From Vibrio aestuarianus (GTDB lineage Bacteria > Pseudomonadota > Gammaproteobacteria > Enterobacterales > Vibrionaceae), in contig NZ_JAAZTU010000043.1 in NCBI RefSeq assembly GCF_012395185.1, positions 1-33,968 of the forward strand: a stretch of 33,968 nt of DNA, given 5' to 3'. The translations under genes were made by a program, and so were the position numbers. Numbering within the stretch: the first letter of the stretch is position 1; every line of letters starts with the position of its first letter. The notes beneath the pieces were generated by a model, which saw nothing but the letters and a program-made list of their open reading frames with translations, searched no databases and had not been told where the DNA came from. Positions 7,962-15,388 of the stretch are shown piece after piece.

Positions 7962-9113
7962 ATGTCTCATTTCAAAAAAACGTTATTAGGTGCAGTGGTT
8001 TCTAGTTTAATGATGAGTGGTGCGGCTTTTGCCGAAGGAGCAAATGGCGATGCTGCTGAAAAATTCTTAACCAAGGATTCATTTGCCTATGAAGTTTACG
8101 GCATTATCGCGATGCAGGCCGCGTATCGTGATTATGACAGCGGTGATAGTGTTAAAGATGATAATTTGGGTGGAATGCAGTTCAATAATGAATCACGCAT
8201 TGGTTTCCGTGGTAAAAAACAATTTGCAAATTTTGGTCCAACTTTCCTTTGGCAAATTGAAGGGGGGTATGTAGACCCTAGTTTTGGTGGTGAAGGTGCT
8301 GGTCTGGGAGAGCGTGATACCTTCGTAGGCTTTGAAAGCGAAAATATGGGGCAAATTCGTGTCGGTCGTGTGTTGACGCCATTATATGAACTTGTTGACT
8401 GGCCAGCATCGAACCCAGGTTTAGGTGATGTGTTCGACTGGGGTGGTTCTATTGGCGGAGCGAAATATCAAGATCGCCAATCAAATACTGTTCGCTGGGA
8501 CTCCCCAATGTATGGTAATGCTTTCTCGTTAGATGTTGCGGCGGGCGCGGGTGATAAGGCTGGTTTAGGTGAAGGTGATGACTATTGGGCAGGTGTCGCG
8601 GCTCATTATAAAATTGGTCCTGTACAAATTGATGCTGCCTACGAAGGAAACCGTGATATTGCCACTGAAGGTACTAAATGGGATAACAATACTTACCTAG
8701 TCGGTTTACAAGGTTGGTTTGACAATGGCATCTCTTTCTTTGCTCAATACAAAATGATGGATGCTAAATCTACAGCTGGTGATGATGAAAAGCAAAATGC
8801 AATGTCAGCAGGTTTGATGTACACCACGGGTGACTGGCAATATAAGCTCGGCTATGCAGCAAACTTTGAGTTAGAGCGCAATGGTAAAACGCTAGACAAT
8901 ACAGATGATGATGTTCTTTCTGCTCAAGTGATGTATTTTGTCGACCCATCGGCGGTGCTGTATGTACGCGCGCGTACACTTGATTTTGGTGATAAAGCGT
9001 CTTATGCCAATGGTTATCAAGATAAAGATGCTGACGGAAAAGTGACTGGTACTGAGCGTTGGAAATCGGATGATTACGTAGAATTTTCTGTGGGCGTTGA
9101 ATACTATTTTTAA
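7962..9113 (+). CDS. chiP: Chitoporin (outer-membrane chitooligosaccharide porin)
   Basis: 383 residues. Signal peptide 1-24 (ends SGAAFA). The mature protein is a general-porin-fold beta-barrel: alternating aromatic strands, conserved stretches such as ESRIGFRGKKQF, ERDTFVGFES and VGRVLTPLYELVDWPASNPG, and a terminal Phe (VEYYF) for Bam-dependent insertion. The mature N-terminus (EGANGDAAEKFLTKDSF) and several loops closely resemble the V. harveyi chitoporin as I remember it, which supports chitoporin rather than OmpU. It would form trimers in the outer membrane and pass chitin oligomers into the periplasm for the chitobiase pathway. Monocistronic: its own terminator follows. Main alternative is another general porin of the same fold. 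Confidence 0.88.
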   Translation: MSHFKKTLLGAVVSSLMMSGAAFAEGANGDAAEKFLTKDSFAYEVYGIIAMQAAYRDYDSGDSVKDDNLGGMQFNNESRIGFRGKKQFANFGPTFLWQIEGGYVDPSFGGEGAGLGERDTFVGFESENMGQIRVGRVLTPLYELVDWPASNPGLGDVFDWGGSIGGAKYQDRQSNTVRWDSPMYGNAFSLDVAAGAGDKAGLGEGDDYWAGVAAHYKIGPVQIDAAYEGNRDIATEGTKWDNNTYLVGLQGWFDNGISFFAQYKMMDAKSTAGDDEKQNAMSAGLMYTTGDWQYKLGYAANFELERNGKTLDNTDDDVLSAQVMYFVDPSAVLYVRARTLDFGDKASYANGYQDKDADGKVTGTERWKSDDYVEFSVGVEYYF

Positions 9114-9136
9114 TCAGCCACAAGGCTAAATATCCT

Positions 9137-9160
9137 AAAGGGCGGTTTCCGCCCTTTTAC
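9137..9160 (+). terminator. Terminator of chiP
   Basis: Nine-base-pair stem AAAGGGCGG/CCGCCCTTT (9137-9145 and 9149-9157) with a TTT loop. The 3' arm ends in a T run. Confidence 0.85.
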
Positions 9161-9187
9161 TGCTTATAAAAATAATGAGGTCCGAAG

Positions 9188-9790
9188 ATGTTATTAAAAA
9201 AACGATTTATTATTGCAGGGCTATCTACCCTATTTTCTTTGCAAGCATTCGCCGCTTCCATTCAACTTCAATCTGAAATTGTACCGCAAGTGTTAAATGG
9301 TCAAGCGGTACAAGCAGATGATTTTATACAGCCGCAACAGTTAGAACTAAAAGATGGTACCAATCAGTTGGTGGTCACTATTGGGCAAATTGTTTTTCAA
9401 GATGGAAAACGAAGAAAATTTGATTCTCAACCTATGATTATTGAGTTTTCAACAGGTAGTGATGAGTTACTAACATTAAACTATCCCAACCTGAGAACGA
9501 TCGAAGATGCTAAATCTTTCGAAAAAAAACCGACGTTTTCATTTACCAATCAAGCTAAGCAGACGAAAGAATATTCATTATTGGTAATGAATAAAAATGG
9601 TCTACAAGGATTTCGAGATTACGAACGAGAAGTTGCTGATTTTAATCATCAAAATGAAAATGCAACCGTTATTACTGATAGTTCAAAAAGCACTGCAAGT
9701 GGAACAACCGACCTGAAAAATGAGTTTTCAAGCCTCTCAAAAGAGCAACAACAAGAATTTATGCAGTGGGCATTGAGAAACTTGAAGTAA
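9188..9790 (+). CDS. Secreted DUF2057 / UPF0319 (YccT-like) protein
   Basis: 200 residues with a signal peptide (residues 1-22, cleavage near FA-AS). The rest resembles the UPF0319/DUF2057 family (E. coli YccT): an early beta-rich region with VLNGQ and QLELKDGTNQLVV, where the family typically has a conserved DGxNQ segment, then a middle FDSQPMIIEFST strand pair. The C-terminus is helical and Gln-rich (LSKEQQQEFMQWALRNL). Probably periplasmic. The biochemical role of the family is not firmly known. GAGGT lies seven bases before the start. It lies between the chitoporin terminator and gltX, most likely with its own promoter. Confidence 0.8.
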   Translation: MLLKKRFIIAGLSTLFSLQAFAASIQLQSEIVPQVLNGQAVQADDFIQPQQLELKDGTNQLVVTIGQIVFQDGKRRKFDSQPMIIEFSTGSDELLTLNYPNLRTIEDAKSFEKKPTFSFTNQAKQTKEYSLLVMNKNGLQGFRDYEREVADFNHQNENATVITDSSKSTASGTTDLKNEFSSLSKEQQQEFMQWALRNLK

Positions 9791-9797
9791 TCGAGGA

Positions 9798-9825
9798 TTG
9801 TAGATTTACTTGTCAGTGGTAAAAT
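9798..9825 (+). promoter_or_regulatory. Possible sigma-70 promoter of gltX
   Basis: TTGTAG (9798-9803), a 16-base spacer, then TAAAAT (9820-9825). The predicted start near 9832 would give a leader of about 65 bases that includes the hairpin at 9852-9872. Moderate match only. Confidence 0.4.
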
Positions 9826-9851
9826 GTCGTCACTTTTTATCCTTGTATTCG

Positions 9852-9881
9852 CAGCGGAACTATTCTCCGCTGTATTTTTAT
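9852..9881 (+). terminator. Terminator-like hairpin just before gltX
   Basis: Arms CAGCGGA (9852-9858) and TCCGCTG (9866-9872), 7-base loop, followed by TATTTTTAT. It ends only 15 bases before the gltX start, next to the Shine-Dalgarno TAAGGA. It either ends the upstream DUF2057 transcript or acts as a leader attenuator for gltX. Confidence 0.65.
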
Positions 9882-9896
9882 CCCTAAGGAAATCAA

Positions 9897-11324
9897 ATGA
9901 CGGTTAAAACTCGTTTTGCTCCTAGCCCAACAGGCTATCTTCACGTAGGTGGTGCGCGTACTGCACTTTACTCTTGGCTTTATGCAAAAAACCAAGGTGG
10001 TGAGTTCGTTTTACGTATTGAAGATACGGACCTAGAACGTTCTACCCAAGAAGCAGTAGATGCGATTCTTGAAGGTATGACTTGGCTAGGTTTGGAGTGG
10101 GATGAGGGCCCATATTTCCAAACTAAACATTTTGATCGTTACAACGAAATGGTTGATAAACTGCTGGCGGAAGATAAAGCATACAAATGCTACGCATCTA
10201 AAGAATTGCTAGATGAAATTCGCGCTGAGCAAGAAGCGAATAAAGAGATGCCCCGTTACGATGCAGATCACCCTAAAATCAAAGCGGTCAATGATGCGGC
10301 GAAAGAGGGTGACCCATGCGTTATTCGTTTCCGTAACCCGAAAGAAGGCAGTGTTGTTTTCAATGACCAAATTCGTGGCCGTATCGAGATTTCCAACAGC
10401 CAAATGGATGATTTAATCATCCGTCGTACTGACGGTTCTCCAACTTACAACTTCTGTGTGGTTGTTGATGACTGGGATATGGGTATTACTCATGTTGTAC
10501 GTGGTGAAGATCATATCAACAACACGCCTCGTCAAATCAATATCTATGAAGCTCTAGGCGCACCAGTGCCAGTGTTTGCACACTGCGCGATGATTCTAGG
10601 TGACGATGGTGCGAAACTTTCAAAACGCCACGGCGCGGTGTCAGTAATGCAATATCGTGATGAAGGTTACTTACCTGAAGCATTGAATAACTACCTTGTT
10701 CGCCTAGGTTGGTCTCACGGCGATCAAGAAATTTTCTCCCGTGAAGAGATGATTGAATTCTTTAGCTTAAATGCGATCAGTAAATCGGCTTCAGCATTCA
10801 ATACTGACAAACTATTGTGGTTAAATAACCATTACATTAAAACCTCTGATCCACAATATGTTGCCAAGCACTTAGAGTGGCATTTTGAGCATCAAGGTAT
10901 TAATCGAGATAACGGCCCTGCATTGGCAGAGATCGTTAAATTGGTCGGCGAGCGTTGCAACACATTGGTTGAGCTTGCTGAGCAGTCGCGTTATTTCTTT
11001 GAAGATTTCTCTGAGTTTGATGAAAACGCCGCGAAAAAGCACTTACGTGGTGTAGCAAAAGAACCATTGACATTAGCTTTGAATAAAATTGAAGTTCTGA
11101 CTGAGTGGACAACAGAAAACTTACATAACGTCATTGCTGAAGTGTGTGAAGAGCTTGAGATCGGTATGGGTAAAATTGGTATGCCTTTACGTGTTGCCGT
11201 TACTGGTGGTGGTCAATCACCGTCTGTGGATGCGGTTATGCAGCTTATTGGTAAAGAGCGCGTTGTTGCTCGTATCAAGATGGCTCTCGACTTTATTACT
11301 CAACGTGAAGCCAACATGCAGTAA
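9897..11324 (+). CDS. gltX: Glutamyl-tRNA synthetase
   Basis: 475 residues, the usual bacterial length. Class I aminoacyl-tRNA synthetase. The HIGH-type signature is PSPTGYLHVGGARTAL (residues 10-24, HVG at 16-18) and the KMSKS-type loop is KLSKR (240-244). The glutamate-recognition region IEDTD (41-45) and YNF (184-186) are present; the C-terminal helical anticodon-binding domain runs from about 320 to the end. It charges tRNA-Glu in the cytosol using ATP. The start is ATG at 9897, with TAAGGA seven bases upstream. A strong terminator follows, so the transcript is probably monocistronic. No anomalies. Confidence 0.98.
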   Translation: MTVKTRFAPSPTGYLHVGGARTALYSWLYAKNQGGEFVLRIEDTDLERSTQEAVDAILEGMTWLGLEWDEGPYFQTKHFDRYNEMVDKLLAEDKAYKCYASKELLDEIRAEQEANKEMPRYDADHPKIKAVNDAAKEGDPCVIRFRNPKEGSVVFNDQIRGRIEISNSQMDDLIIRRTDGSPTYNFCVVVDDWDMGITHVVRGEDHINNTPRQINIYEALGAPVPVFAHCAMILGDDGAKLSKRHGAVSVMQYRDEGYLPEALNNYLVRLGWSHGDQEIFSREEMIEFFSLNAISKSASAFNTDKLLWLNNHYIKTSDPQYVAKHLEWHFEHQGINRDNGPALAEIVKLVGERCNTLVELAEQSRYFFEDFSEFDENAAKKHLRGVAKEPLTLALNKIEVLTEWTTENLHNVIAEVCEELEIGMGKIGMPLRVAVTGGGQSPSVDAVMQLIGKERVVARIKMALDFITQREANMQ

Positions 11325-11346
11325 TATCTCATTTGATAATTAAATC

Positions 11347-11374
11347 AACCGCAGCCTTCGCTGCGGTTTTTTTT
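11347..11374 (+). terminator. Terminator of gltX
   Basis: Arms AACCGCAG (11347-11354) and CTGCGGTT (11361-11368) closed by C-G over a CTTC loop, followed by eight T's counting the end of the arm. Strong intrinsic terminator. Confidence 0.93.
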
Positions 11375-11493
11375 GCATGTTAAATTATTTGAAACGCAGG
11401 GTGGTGAGTTTTTACAAAACGGTGACAAAGAATAAACTAATTCACTATTTATCCTTTCTTTTCATAGGCTATAGTAATGACTGTGGTGCAAAG

Positions 11494-11531
11494 TTTACCT
11501 GAGGTCGAAACGATTTTTTCTCTTAGGTAAA
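11494..11531 (+). promoter_or_regulatory. Inverted repeat in ompA leader
   Basis: TTTACCTGAG (11494-11503) can pair with CTTAGGTAAA (11522-11531) over an 18-base loop, with one G-U pair. It ends 36 bases before the ompA start, inside the presumed 5' leader. Could stabilise the mRNA or take part in small-RNA control. Confidence 0.5.
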
Positions 11532-11567
11532 TTCATCATAATAACTATAAAGTTGGAAGGAATTTAT

Positions 11568-12545
11568 ATGAAAAAGTTAGCAGCAGTTATTTCGGCATCA
11601 CTTATTTTTGCATCTTCAGCCACAATGGCTGAGGTGTATCTTGGAGGCAAGGTCGGTAAATCATGGTTAGATGATGCTTGCCGCTCAGTGGATACGTGTG
11701 ATGATGATTCGTCTACCGTTGGTGTGTTCTTGGGTTACCAAGCACTTGATTGGCTCTCTATAGAAGCAGGTTATGATTATCTTGGTGAGTTCAGTGGTGC
11801 AGGCCTTAATGATGATAAAGTTAATGTTATTACTTTAGCACCTAAATTTAGTGTTCCGTTGGGTTATGGGGTCGAGCTTTATGCCAAAGTTGGTGGTGCT
11901 TATGTTGATTACGGCAGTGAAGATGATTACTCATACCTAGGTGCAGCCGGTTTCGAATTCAATACCGATAATAATTTAACATTCCGTGTGGAATACCAAG
12001 CGATTACAGACATTAATAATGATCTGGTACGCGCACAAGGAAACTCTGCAACTTTAGGCGTTTCCTATAAATTTGGTAGCAGTAAATCAGAGCCAACACC
12101 GATGATGGTTGAAGAGGTTATGGTAGAAGAAGTGATTGAGGAGCCTGTTGTGGTTGTTGAAACTACAACCGTAATTAAAAGTGTACCATTCCAAAGTTTA
12201 GACGGCAGTAGCTTTGAGCATGATAGCTCAACATTAACTCAACAAAGTGAAAAAACGCTCGATAAGCTCGTCACTTACTTGAACTCTTACCCTCAGTCAC
12301 ACGTTGAAATTACAGGTCATACTGACTCAACAGGATCGGCGGCTTATAATCAAAAACTATCGGAAAAACGCGCTCAAGCGGTTGCTGATGCCGTCATTGC
12401 GAAAGGCATTGAAGCAAGTCGTATCACAGTGAAAGGTGAAGGGGAGAGTAAACCTATAGCGTCCAATGATACCGCGGAAGGGCGCAAGCTAAACCGCCGA
12501 GTCGATATTATTATTCCTGAGTTTGAATACGAAGTTATAAACTAA
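11568..12545 (+). CDS. ompA: OmpA-family outer-membrane protein
   Basis: 325 residues from ATG at 11568, six bases after GGAAGGA. The frame opens five codons earlier at a TTG that would include the ribosome binding site, so the ATG is chosen. Signal peptide 1-21 (ends ATMA). Residues about 22-170 form an OmpA-type eight-stranded beta-barrel, with a probable disulfide pair C38/C44. A Glu/Val-rich linker (EPTPMMVEEVMVEE...) follows. The C-terminal OmpA/MotB-like peptidoglycan-binding domain carries GHTDSTGSAAYNQKLSEKRA and GRKLNRRVDI. Links outer membrane and cell wall. Same position as V. cholerae OmpA beside gltX. Monocistronic. Confidence 0.93.
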   Translation: MKKLAAVISASLIFASSATMAEVYLGGKVGKSWLDDACRSVDTCDDDSSTVGVFLGYQALDWLSIEAGYDYLGEFSGAGLNDDKVNVITLAPKFSVPLGYGVELYAKVGGAYVDYGSEDDYSYLGAAGFEFNTDNNLTFRVEYQAITDINNDLVRAQGNSATLGVSYKFGSSKSEPTPMMVEEVMVEEVIEEPVVVVETTTVIKSVPFQSLDGSSFEHDSSTLTQQSEKTLDKLVTYLNSYPQSHVEITGHTDSTGSAAYNQKLSEKRAQAVADAVIAKGIEASRITVKGEGESKPIASNDTAEGRKLNRRVDIIIPEFEYEVIN

Positions 12546-12569
12546 CGTTATTTTTTGATCAATAACGCT

Positions 12570-12600
12570 AAAGCCCGCGACAATGCGGGCTTTATTATTA
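12570..12600 (+). terminator. Terminator of ompA
   Basis: Arms AAAGCCCGC (12570-12578) and GCGGGCTTT (12585-12593), 6-base loop, then ATTATTA. A smaller hairpin (CGTTATT 12546-12552 / AATAACG 12561-12567) precedes it immediately after the ompA stop. The structure may also serve the converging gene ending at 12610. Confidence 0.88.
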
Positions 12601-12609
12601 GAAGGAAGA

Positions 12610-13119
12610 TCATTTCAAATCGATGCTGTTTAACCGGCCCATGTAAACCAGAATATCAAGATAATCTTTGTAGGCTTCCAGCAATGCTTTTTTGGTTTTG
12701 GTATAAGCGCCAAGTTTACCGTGTTTGTTGATAGAACAAACGACACTCTGGAACTCACAATTACCTTTATCATCATAGTGGCGCCAAGCTGCGATATAGC
12801 AAGGATCTCGAGCATCAGGGTTCTCCTGAGTCGGCCTTGGTTTATTGATAATCTTTGGCTCCAAACTATGAGGAAGGCGAGTCATCAGATAAGGATCTTT
12901 TAACAAACGGCGCCAATGCTTGCCCCACATTTCCATTCCTAACTCATTTCTTAACTTAATCGCCTTTTTCAACCCCTTTTTTTCACCAATACGAATGTAA
13001 CCGACAGAGCGGTGCAGCACCGTATCATCAGGGGTGTGGATGTGAATTTTATAGGCTGTTTTCGCCTTAGAGATAAAGCGGTGACCAGTATTTGTTATCA
13101 GGTTACTCTTTTTCATCAT
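12610..13119 (-). CDS. Hypothetical protein, basic, weakly AP2-like
   Basis: 169 residues, rich in Lys/Arg, without signal peptide or membrane segment, so probably cytosolic. I do not recognise it with certainty. Two segments, SVGYIRIGEKKGLKKAIKLR (about 38-57) and VVCSINKHGKLGAYTKTKKA (about 123-142), each resemble a short strand-rich unit followed by a helix, as in AP2-like DNA-binding modules found in some phage and bacterial proteins; this is a weak, visual similarity. Start MMKK: two adjacent ATGs (13119, 13116) with only a poor ribosome binding site. It converges on ompA and lies just upstream of tRNA-Arg on the same strand. Its orphan position next to a tRNA could point to a past insertion, but no integrase, att repeat or IS is visible. 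Confidence 0.7.
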   Translation of the reverse strand: MMKKSNLITNTGHRFISKAKTAYKIHIHTPDDTVLHRSVGYIRIGEKKGLKKAIKLRNELGMEMWGKHWRRLLKDPYLMTRLPHSLEPKIINKPRPTQENPDARDPCYIAAWRHYDDKGNCEFQSVVCSINKHGKLGAYTKTKKALLEAYKDYLDILVYMGRLNSIDLK

Positions 13120-13274
13120 CTTATATCGATAGTTCTGTTATTATTTATTTTAGATTATTTGAAGTGGAACGTGTAGTGCGCACTATATATGAATAATAGT
13201 CGCTTGAATCAAGGTTGGGTGAGTTTTGAGTAAGAATAGCAGAGCCGTTAGCTGTATTTGGGATGCAAGAGATG

Positions 13275-13316
13275 AAATAAAGGCTAGCTGGGTTAACTGG
13301 CTAGCCTTTATTTTAT
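13275..13316 (-). terminator. Terminator of tRNA-Arg
   Basis: Perfect 10-bp arms AAAGGCTAGC (13279-13288) and GCTAGCCTTT (13300-13309) with an 11-base loop. On the minus strand it is followed by TTTATTTC. It lies directly 3' of the tRNA. Confidence 0.85.
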
Positions 13317-13317
13317 A

Positions 13318-13394
13318 TGGCGCTCCCGACAGGAGTCGAACCTGTGGCCTGCCCCTTAGGAGGGGGCCGCTCTATCCTACTGAGCTACGGGAGC
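13318..13394 (-). tRNA. tRNA-Arg (anticodon CCU)
   Basis: 77 bases including the encoded CCA (13318-13320 read in reverse). Acceptor GCTCCCG pairs with CGGGAGC. The D-arm is TAGCTCAGTAGGATAGAGC and the T-arm CAGGTTCGACTCCTG. The anticodon stem GCCCC/GGGGC encloses CTCCTAA, giving CCU, which reads AGG, a rare arginine codon. Downstream of flgT on the same strand, with its own terminator. Rare-codon tRNA genes are frequent integration sites, but no element is integrated here. Confidence 0.96.
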
Positions 13395-13448
13395 TGAGGT
13401 GGGTAGTTTACTCAACATTTCCATAAAGTTAACCACCTAACTTAAAAA

Positions 13449-14582
13449 TTAAAGCTGTTTGTGCATAACATCGCCAATTTGGATACTGGCGGCAAGGTTT
13501 TGTTGGTCAACGCTGAGCTCTGCTTCATTTTCATACACTCTTGTGACTGTCAGTGTGATATCACTTTGCGTCACTTTATTGCGAGGTAACCCTTTTTGGT
13601 CGATGAAAGAGCCGGTGTGCCACAGCTGCAATTTATCCCCTGTTTTTACGCCGTGTACTCTTCCTAAATCAATGGTAATGGTATTACCAAACTTTGCGAC
13701 CACTTCTGGTAAGGTAATTTTGCATGAAAGCTCAGACTCTAGATCCAACATAATATTTCGACTAACACGAAGCATCATGCTGCCATAGGTTGATGCCCAG
13801 AAGCGTGCGCTTTTCGTATCAACTTGGCTAGTTTTAGCAAAAGGCCACTTGGCCACTTCACGATAATTACGAGTGAGAACCTCTTGACCCGTTTTTCCAT
13901 CAAAGACCTGCATCTGTATGGCAAACTGACGGTTAATCACATCATCAAATAACAATTTTTGATCAATTGTTGCCGTTAAATCGGTAATGACACCGCCAAG
14001 AATGTATTGCGCTCCTGTATCCTCTGCGATCATGGTTAATCGTTCTGAGTGTTGTTTGTCAATGGAATAGTCAGTGGTGCCAACAGAGACAAAGCTACGA
14101 GACTCTTGAGCCAACTGACGATTAATGACTTGAGCAAAGTCATCGCCCACATTATATATTTGCCCCATAACGGCTTGTTGTGGGGAAGCTAGGTCAATAT
14201 TGCCCACTAAGAACGTCTTTTTATACTGACTTACGTGGCAACCTGTTGCCGAGGGATAAATATCAATTCGTGCTTTGACATACATGACACCTTGGCGTGT
14301 TTTATGTTCTTCAACCAATACATAGCGCACTTCGTGGTTAGTAAATTGATATTCATTACGTGAGGATTCTAGTAGTGGTCTTAGGTTACTAATACTACCA
14401 ATGTCGGCCCCGGCAAAGTTTACCGCCTTATAAATGGCGTCTTCTAGTGCATTCAGGCGAGCGACTTCCTCAGAAGAGACAATTGCTGATGTGCCAGTCA
14501 CTTCATACCATGCGGCATTTGCCGTTTGAGTAAAGCTTGTTATGTATAGTATTGAAAATAAAACAGAAATAATTTTTTTCAT
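13449..14582 (-). CDS. flgT: Flagellar H-ring protein FlgT
   Basis: 377 residues with a signal peptide (1-23, TANA-AW). Length, the mature start AWYEVTGTSAIV, and position divergent from flgO match FlgT of Vibrio. FlgT forms the H ring around the LP-ring basal body in the periplasm/outer-membrane zone and is needed to build the sodium-driven polar motor; it also stabilises the T ring (MotX/MotY). N-terminal domain about 24-110, a TolB-N-like middle domain about 115-290, and a C-terminal beta-rich SH3-like domain (GNTITIDLGRVHGVKTGDKL). Two Cys in the mature protein may form a disulfide. It has its own sigma-54-like promoter on the minus strand, back to back with that of flgO. Confidence 0.92.
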   Translation of the reverse strand: MKKIISVLFSILYITSFTQTANAAWYEVTGTSAIVSSEEVARLNALEDAIYKAVNFAGADIGSISNLRPLLESSRNEYQFTNHEVRYVLVEEHKTRQGVMYVKARIDIYPSATGCHVSQYKKTFLVGNIDLASPQQAVMGQIYNVGDDFAQVINRQLAQESRSFVSVGTTDYSIDKQHSERLTMIAEDTGAQYILGGVITDLTATIDQKLLFDDVINRQFAIQMQVFDGKTGQEVLTRNYREVAKWPFAKTSQVDTKSARFWASTYGSMMLRVSRNIMLDLESELSCKITLPEVVAKFGNTITIDLGRVHGVKTGDKLQLWHTGSFIDQKGLPRNKVTQSDITLTVTRVYENEAELSVDQQNLAASIQIGDVMHKQL

Positions 14583-14669
14583 TGTTATTTACCAGTTAGG
14601 TATAAATTTTGCTTTTAGAATCTTAGCTGATGTAGGCAATGCATTTTGAAATAGTGACTAATTTTAAAA

Positions 14670-14686
14670 AGCAAAGAGTGTTCCAG
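14670..14686 (-). promoter_or_regulatory. Sigma-54-type promoter of flgT
   Basis: Read on the minus strand: CTGGAACACTCTTTGCT, with GG and GC separated by exactly ten bases. One mismatch to TGGCAC at -24 and a perfect TTGC at -12. Predicted start near 14660, giving a leader of about 75 bases. Confidence 0.72.
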
Positions 14687-14703
14687 TTTTTATTTTATAA
14701 AGT

Positions 14704-14720
14704 TTGGAGCGAAAGTTGCC
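14704..14720 (+). promoter_or_regulatory. Sigma-54-type promoter of flgOP
   Basis: TTGGAGCGAAAGTTGCC with GG-N10-GC. The predicted start (about 14730) is only some 14 bases before the flgO ATG, placing the Shine-Dalgarno GGAG at the very 5' end of the mRNA. It is separated by 17 bases from the opposing flgT promoter. FlrC-dependent expression of flgOP in V. cholerae is consistent. Confidence 0.7.
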
Positions 14721-14743
14721 TCAGTATATCTGGAGATAAGAGA

Positions 14744-15379
14744 ATGAAAAAATGGCTTTCGATTGTGCCCGTAGTTTTTCTAACTGCCTGCGCTTACGCC
14801 CCGATTTATAACGGAAAAGAGCCATACAGTGGTTCACAGTTTATGTTAATGGAGAGTCCACGTCACACGTTGGATTTCTTTGTTGAGAGTATGACCGAAG
14901 ATCTGATGGTTTCAAACACCAGTGTGTCTGCGCGTACGCCCATTGCTGTGACATCATTTGTGGATTTACAAAGTATGGATTCAACTAACTGGCTAGGTAA
15001 TTCGGTGTCTGAAGGTTTTATCCATCAGTTCCAGCGTCGTGGTTTTAAAGTCGTAGATTTTAAAACGACAGGTTCAATCCAAGTGACTCAACAAGGTGAT
15101 TTCGCCTTTAGCCGTGATTGGAAAGACCTAGCACAAGAGCAAGAGATACAATACATCTTGACCGGGACAATGCTGCGACAAGACGGTGGTGTTTTGGTGA
15201 ATGCTCGTGTGGTTGGAATGCAATCGCGAGTAGTAGTTGCTACAGCGCAAGGCTTTTTGCCTGCAGATCGGATAGGACGAGATTTGGATACTCTGAACAG
15301 TATCCGAACGCAAGATGGTGTGTTAATTCGTTCAGATCCAACTATCACGCAACCTTACACGGTCATTCTGCGTCCATAG
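14744..15379 (+). CDS. flgO: Flagellar outer-membrane lipoprotein FlgO
   Basis: 211 residues from ATG at 14744, eight bases after TGGAGAT. The frame remains open 35 codons upstream, but this start yields a lipoprotein signal MKKWLSIVPVVFLTAC (Cys16). The mature domain (about 60-200) is the FlgO fold: SARTPIAVTSFVDL, WLGNSVSEGFIHQFQRRGF, a TolB-N-like alpha/beta arrangement. FlgO is an H-ring lipoprotein at the base of the vibrio polar flagellum, important for flagellar stability and motility. It is followed nine bases later by flgP, whose Shine-Dalgarno overlaps the flgO stop, so the two form an operon. Confidence 0.92.
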   Translation: MKKWLSIVPVVFLTACAYAPIYNGKEPYSGSQFMLMESPRHTLDFFVESMTEDLMVSNTSVSARTPIAVTSFVDLQSMDSTNWLGNSVSEGFIHQFQRRGFKVVDFKTTGSIQVTQQGDFAFSRDWKDLAQEQEIQYILTGTMLRQDGGVLVNARVVGMQSRVVVATAQGFLPADRIGRDLDTLNSIRTQDGVLIRSDPTITQPYTVILRP

Positions 15380-15388
15380 GAGATAACA

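Noticed and set aside
13226..13426. 66-codon plus-strand frame over the tRNA-Arg region
   Set aside because: It is the antisense of tRNA-Arg and its terminator; no protein-like features.
14597..14614. GG-N10-GC element (TTAGGTATAAATTTTGCT) as the flgO promoter
   Set aside because: The -24 box is poor. The element at 14704 is a much better match and is correctly placed before flgO.
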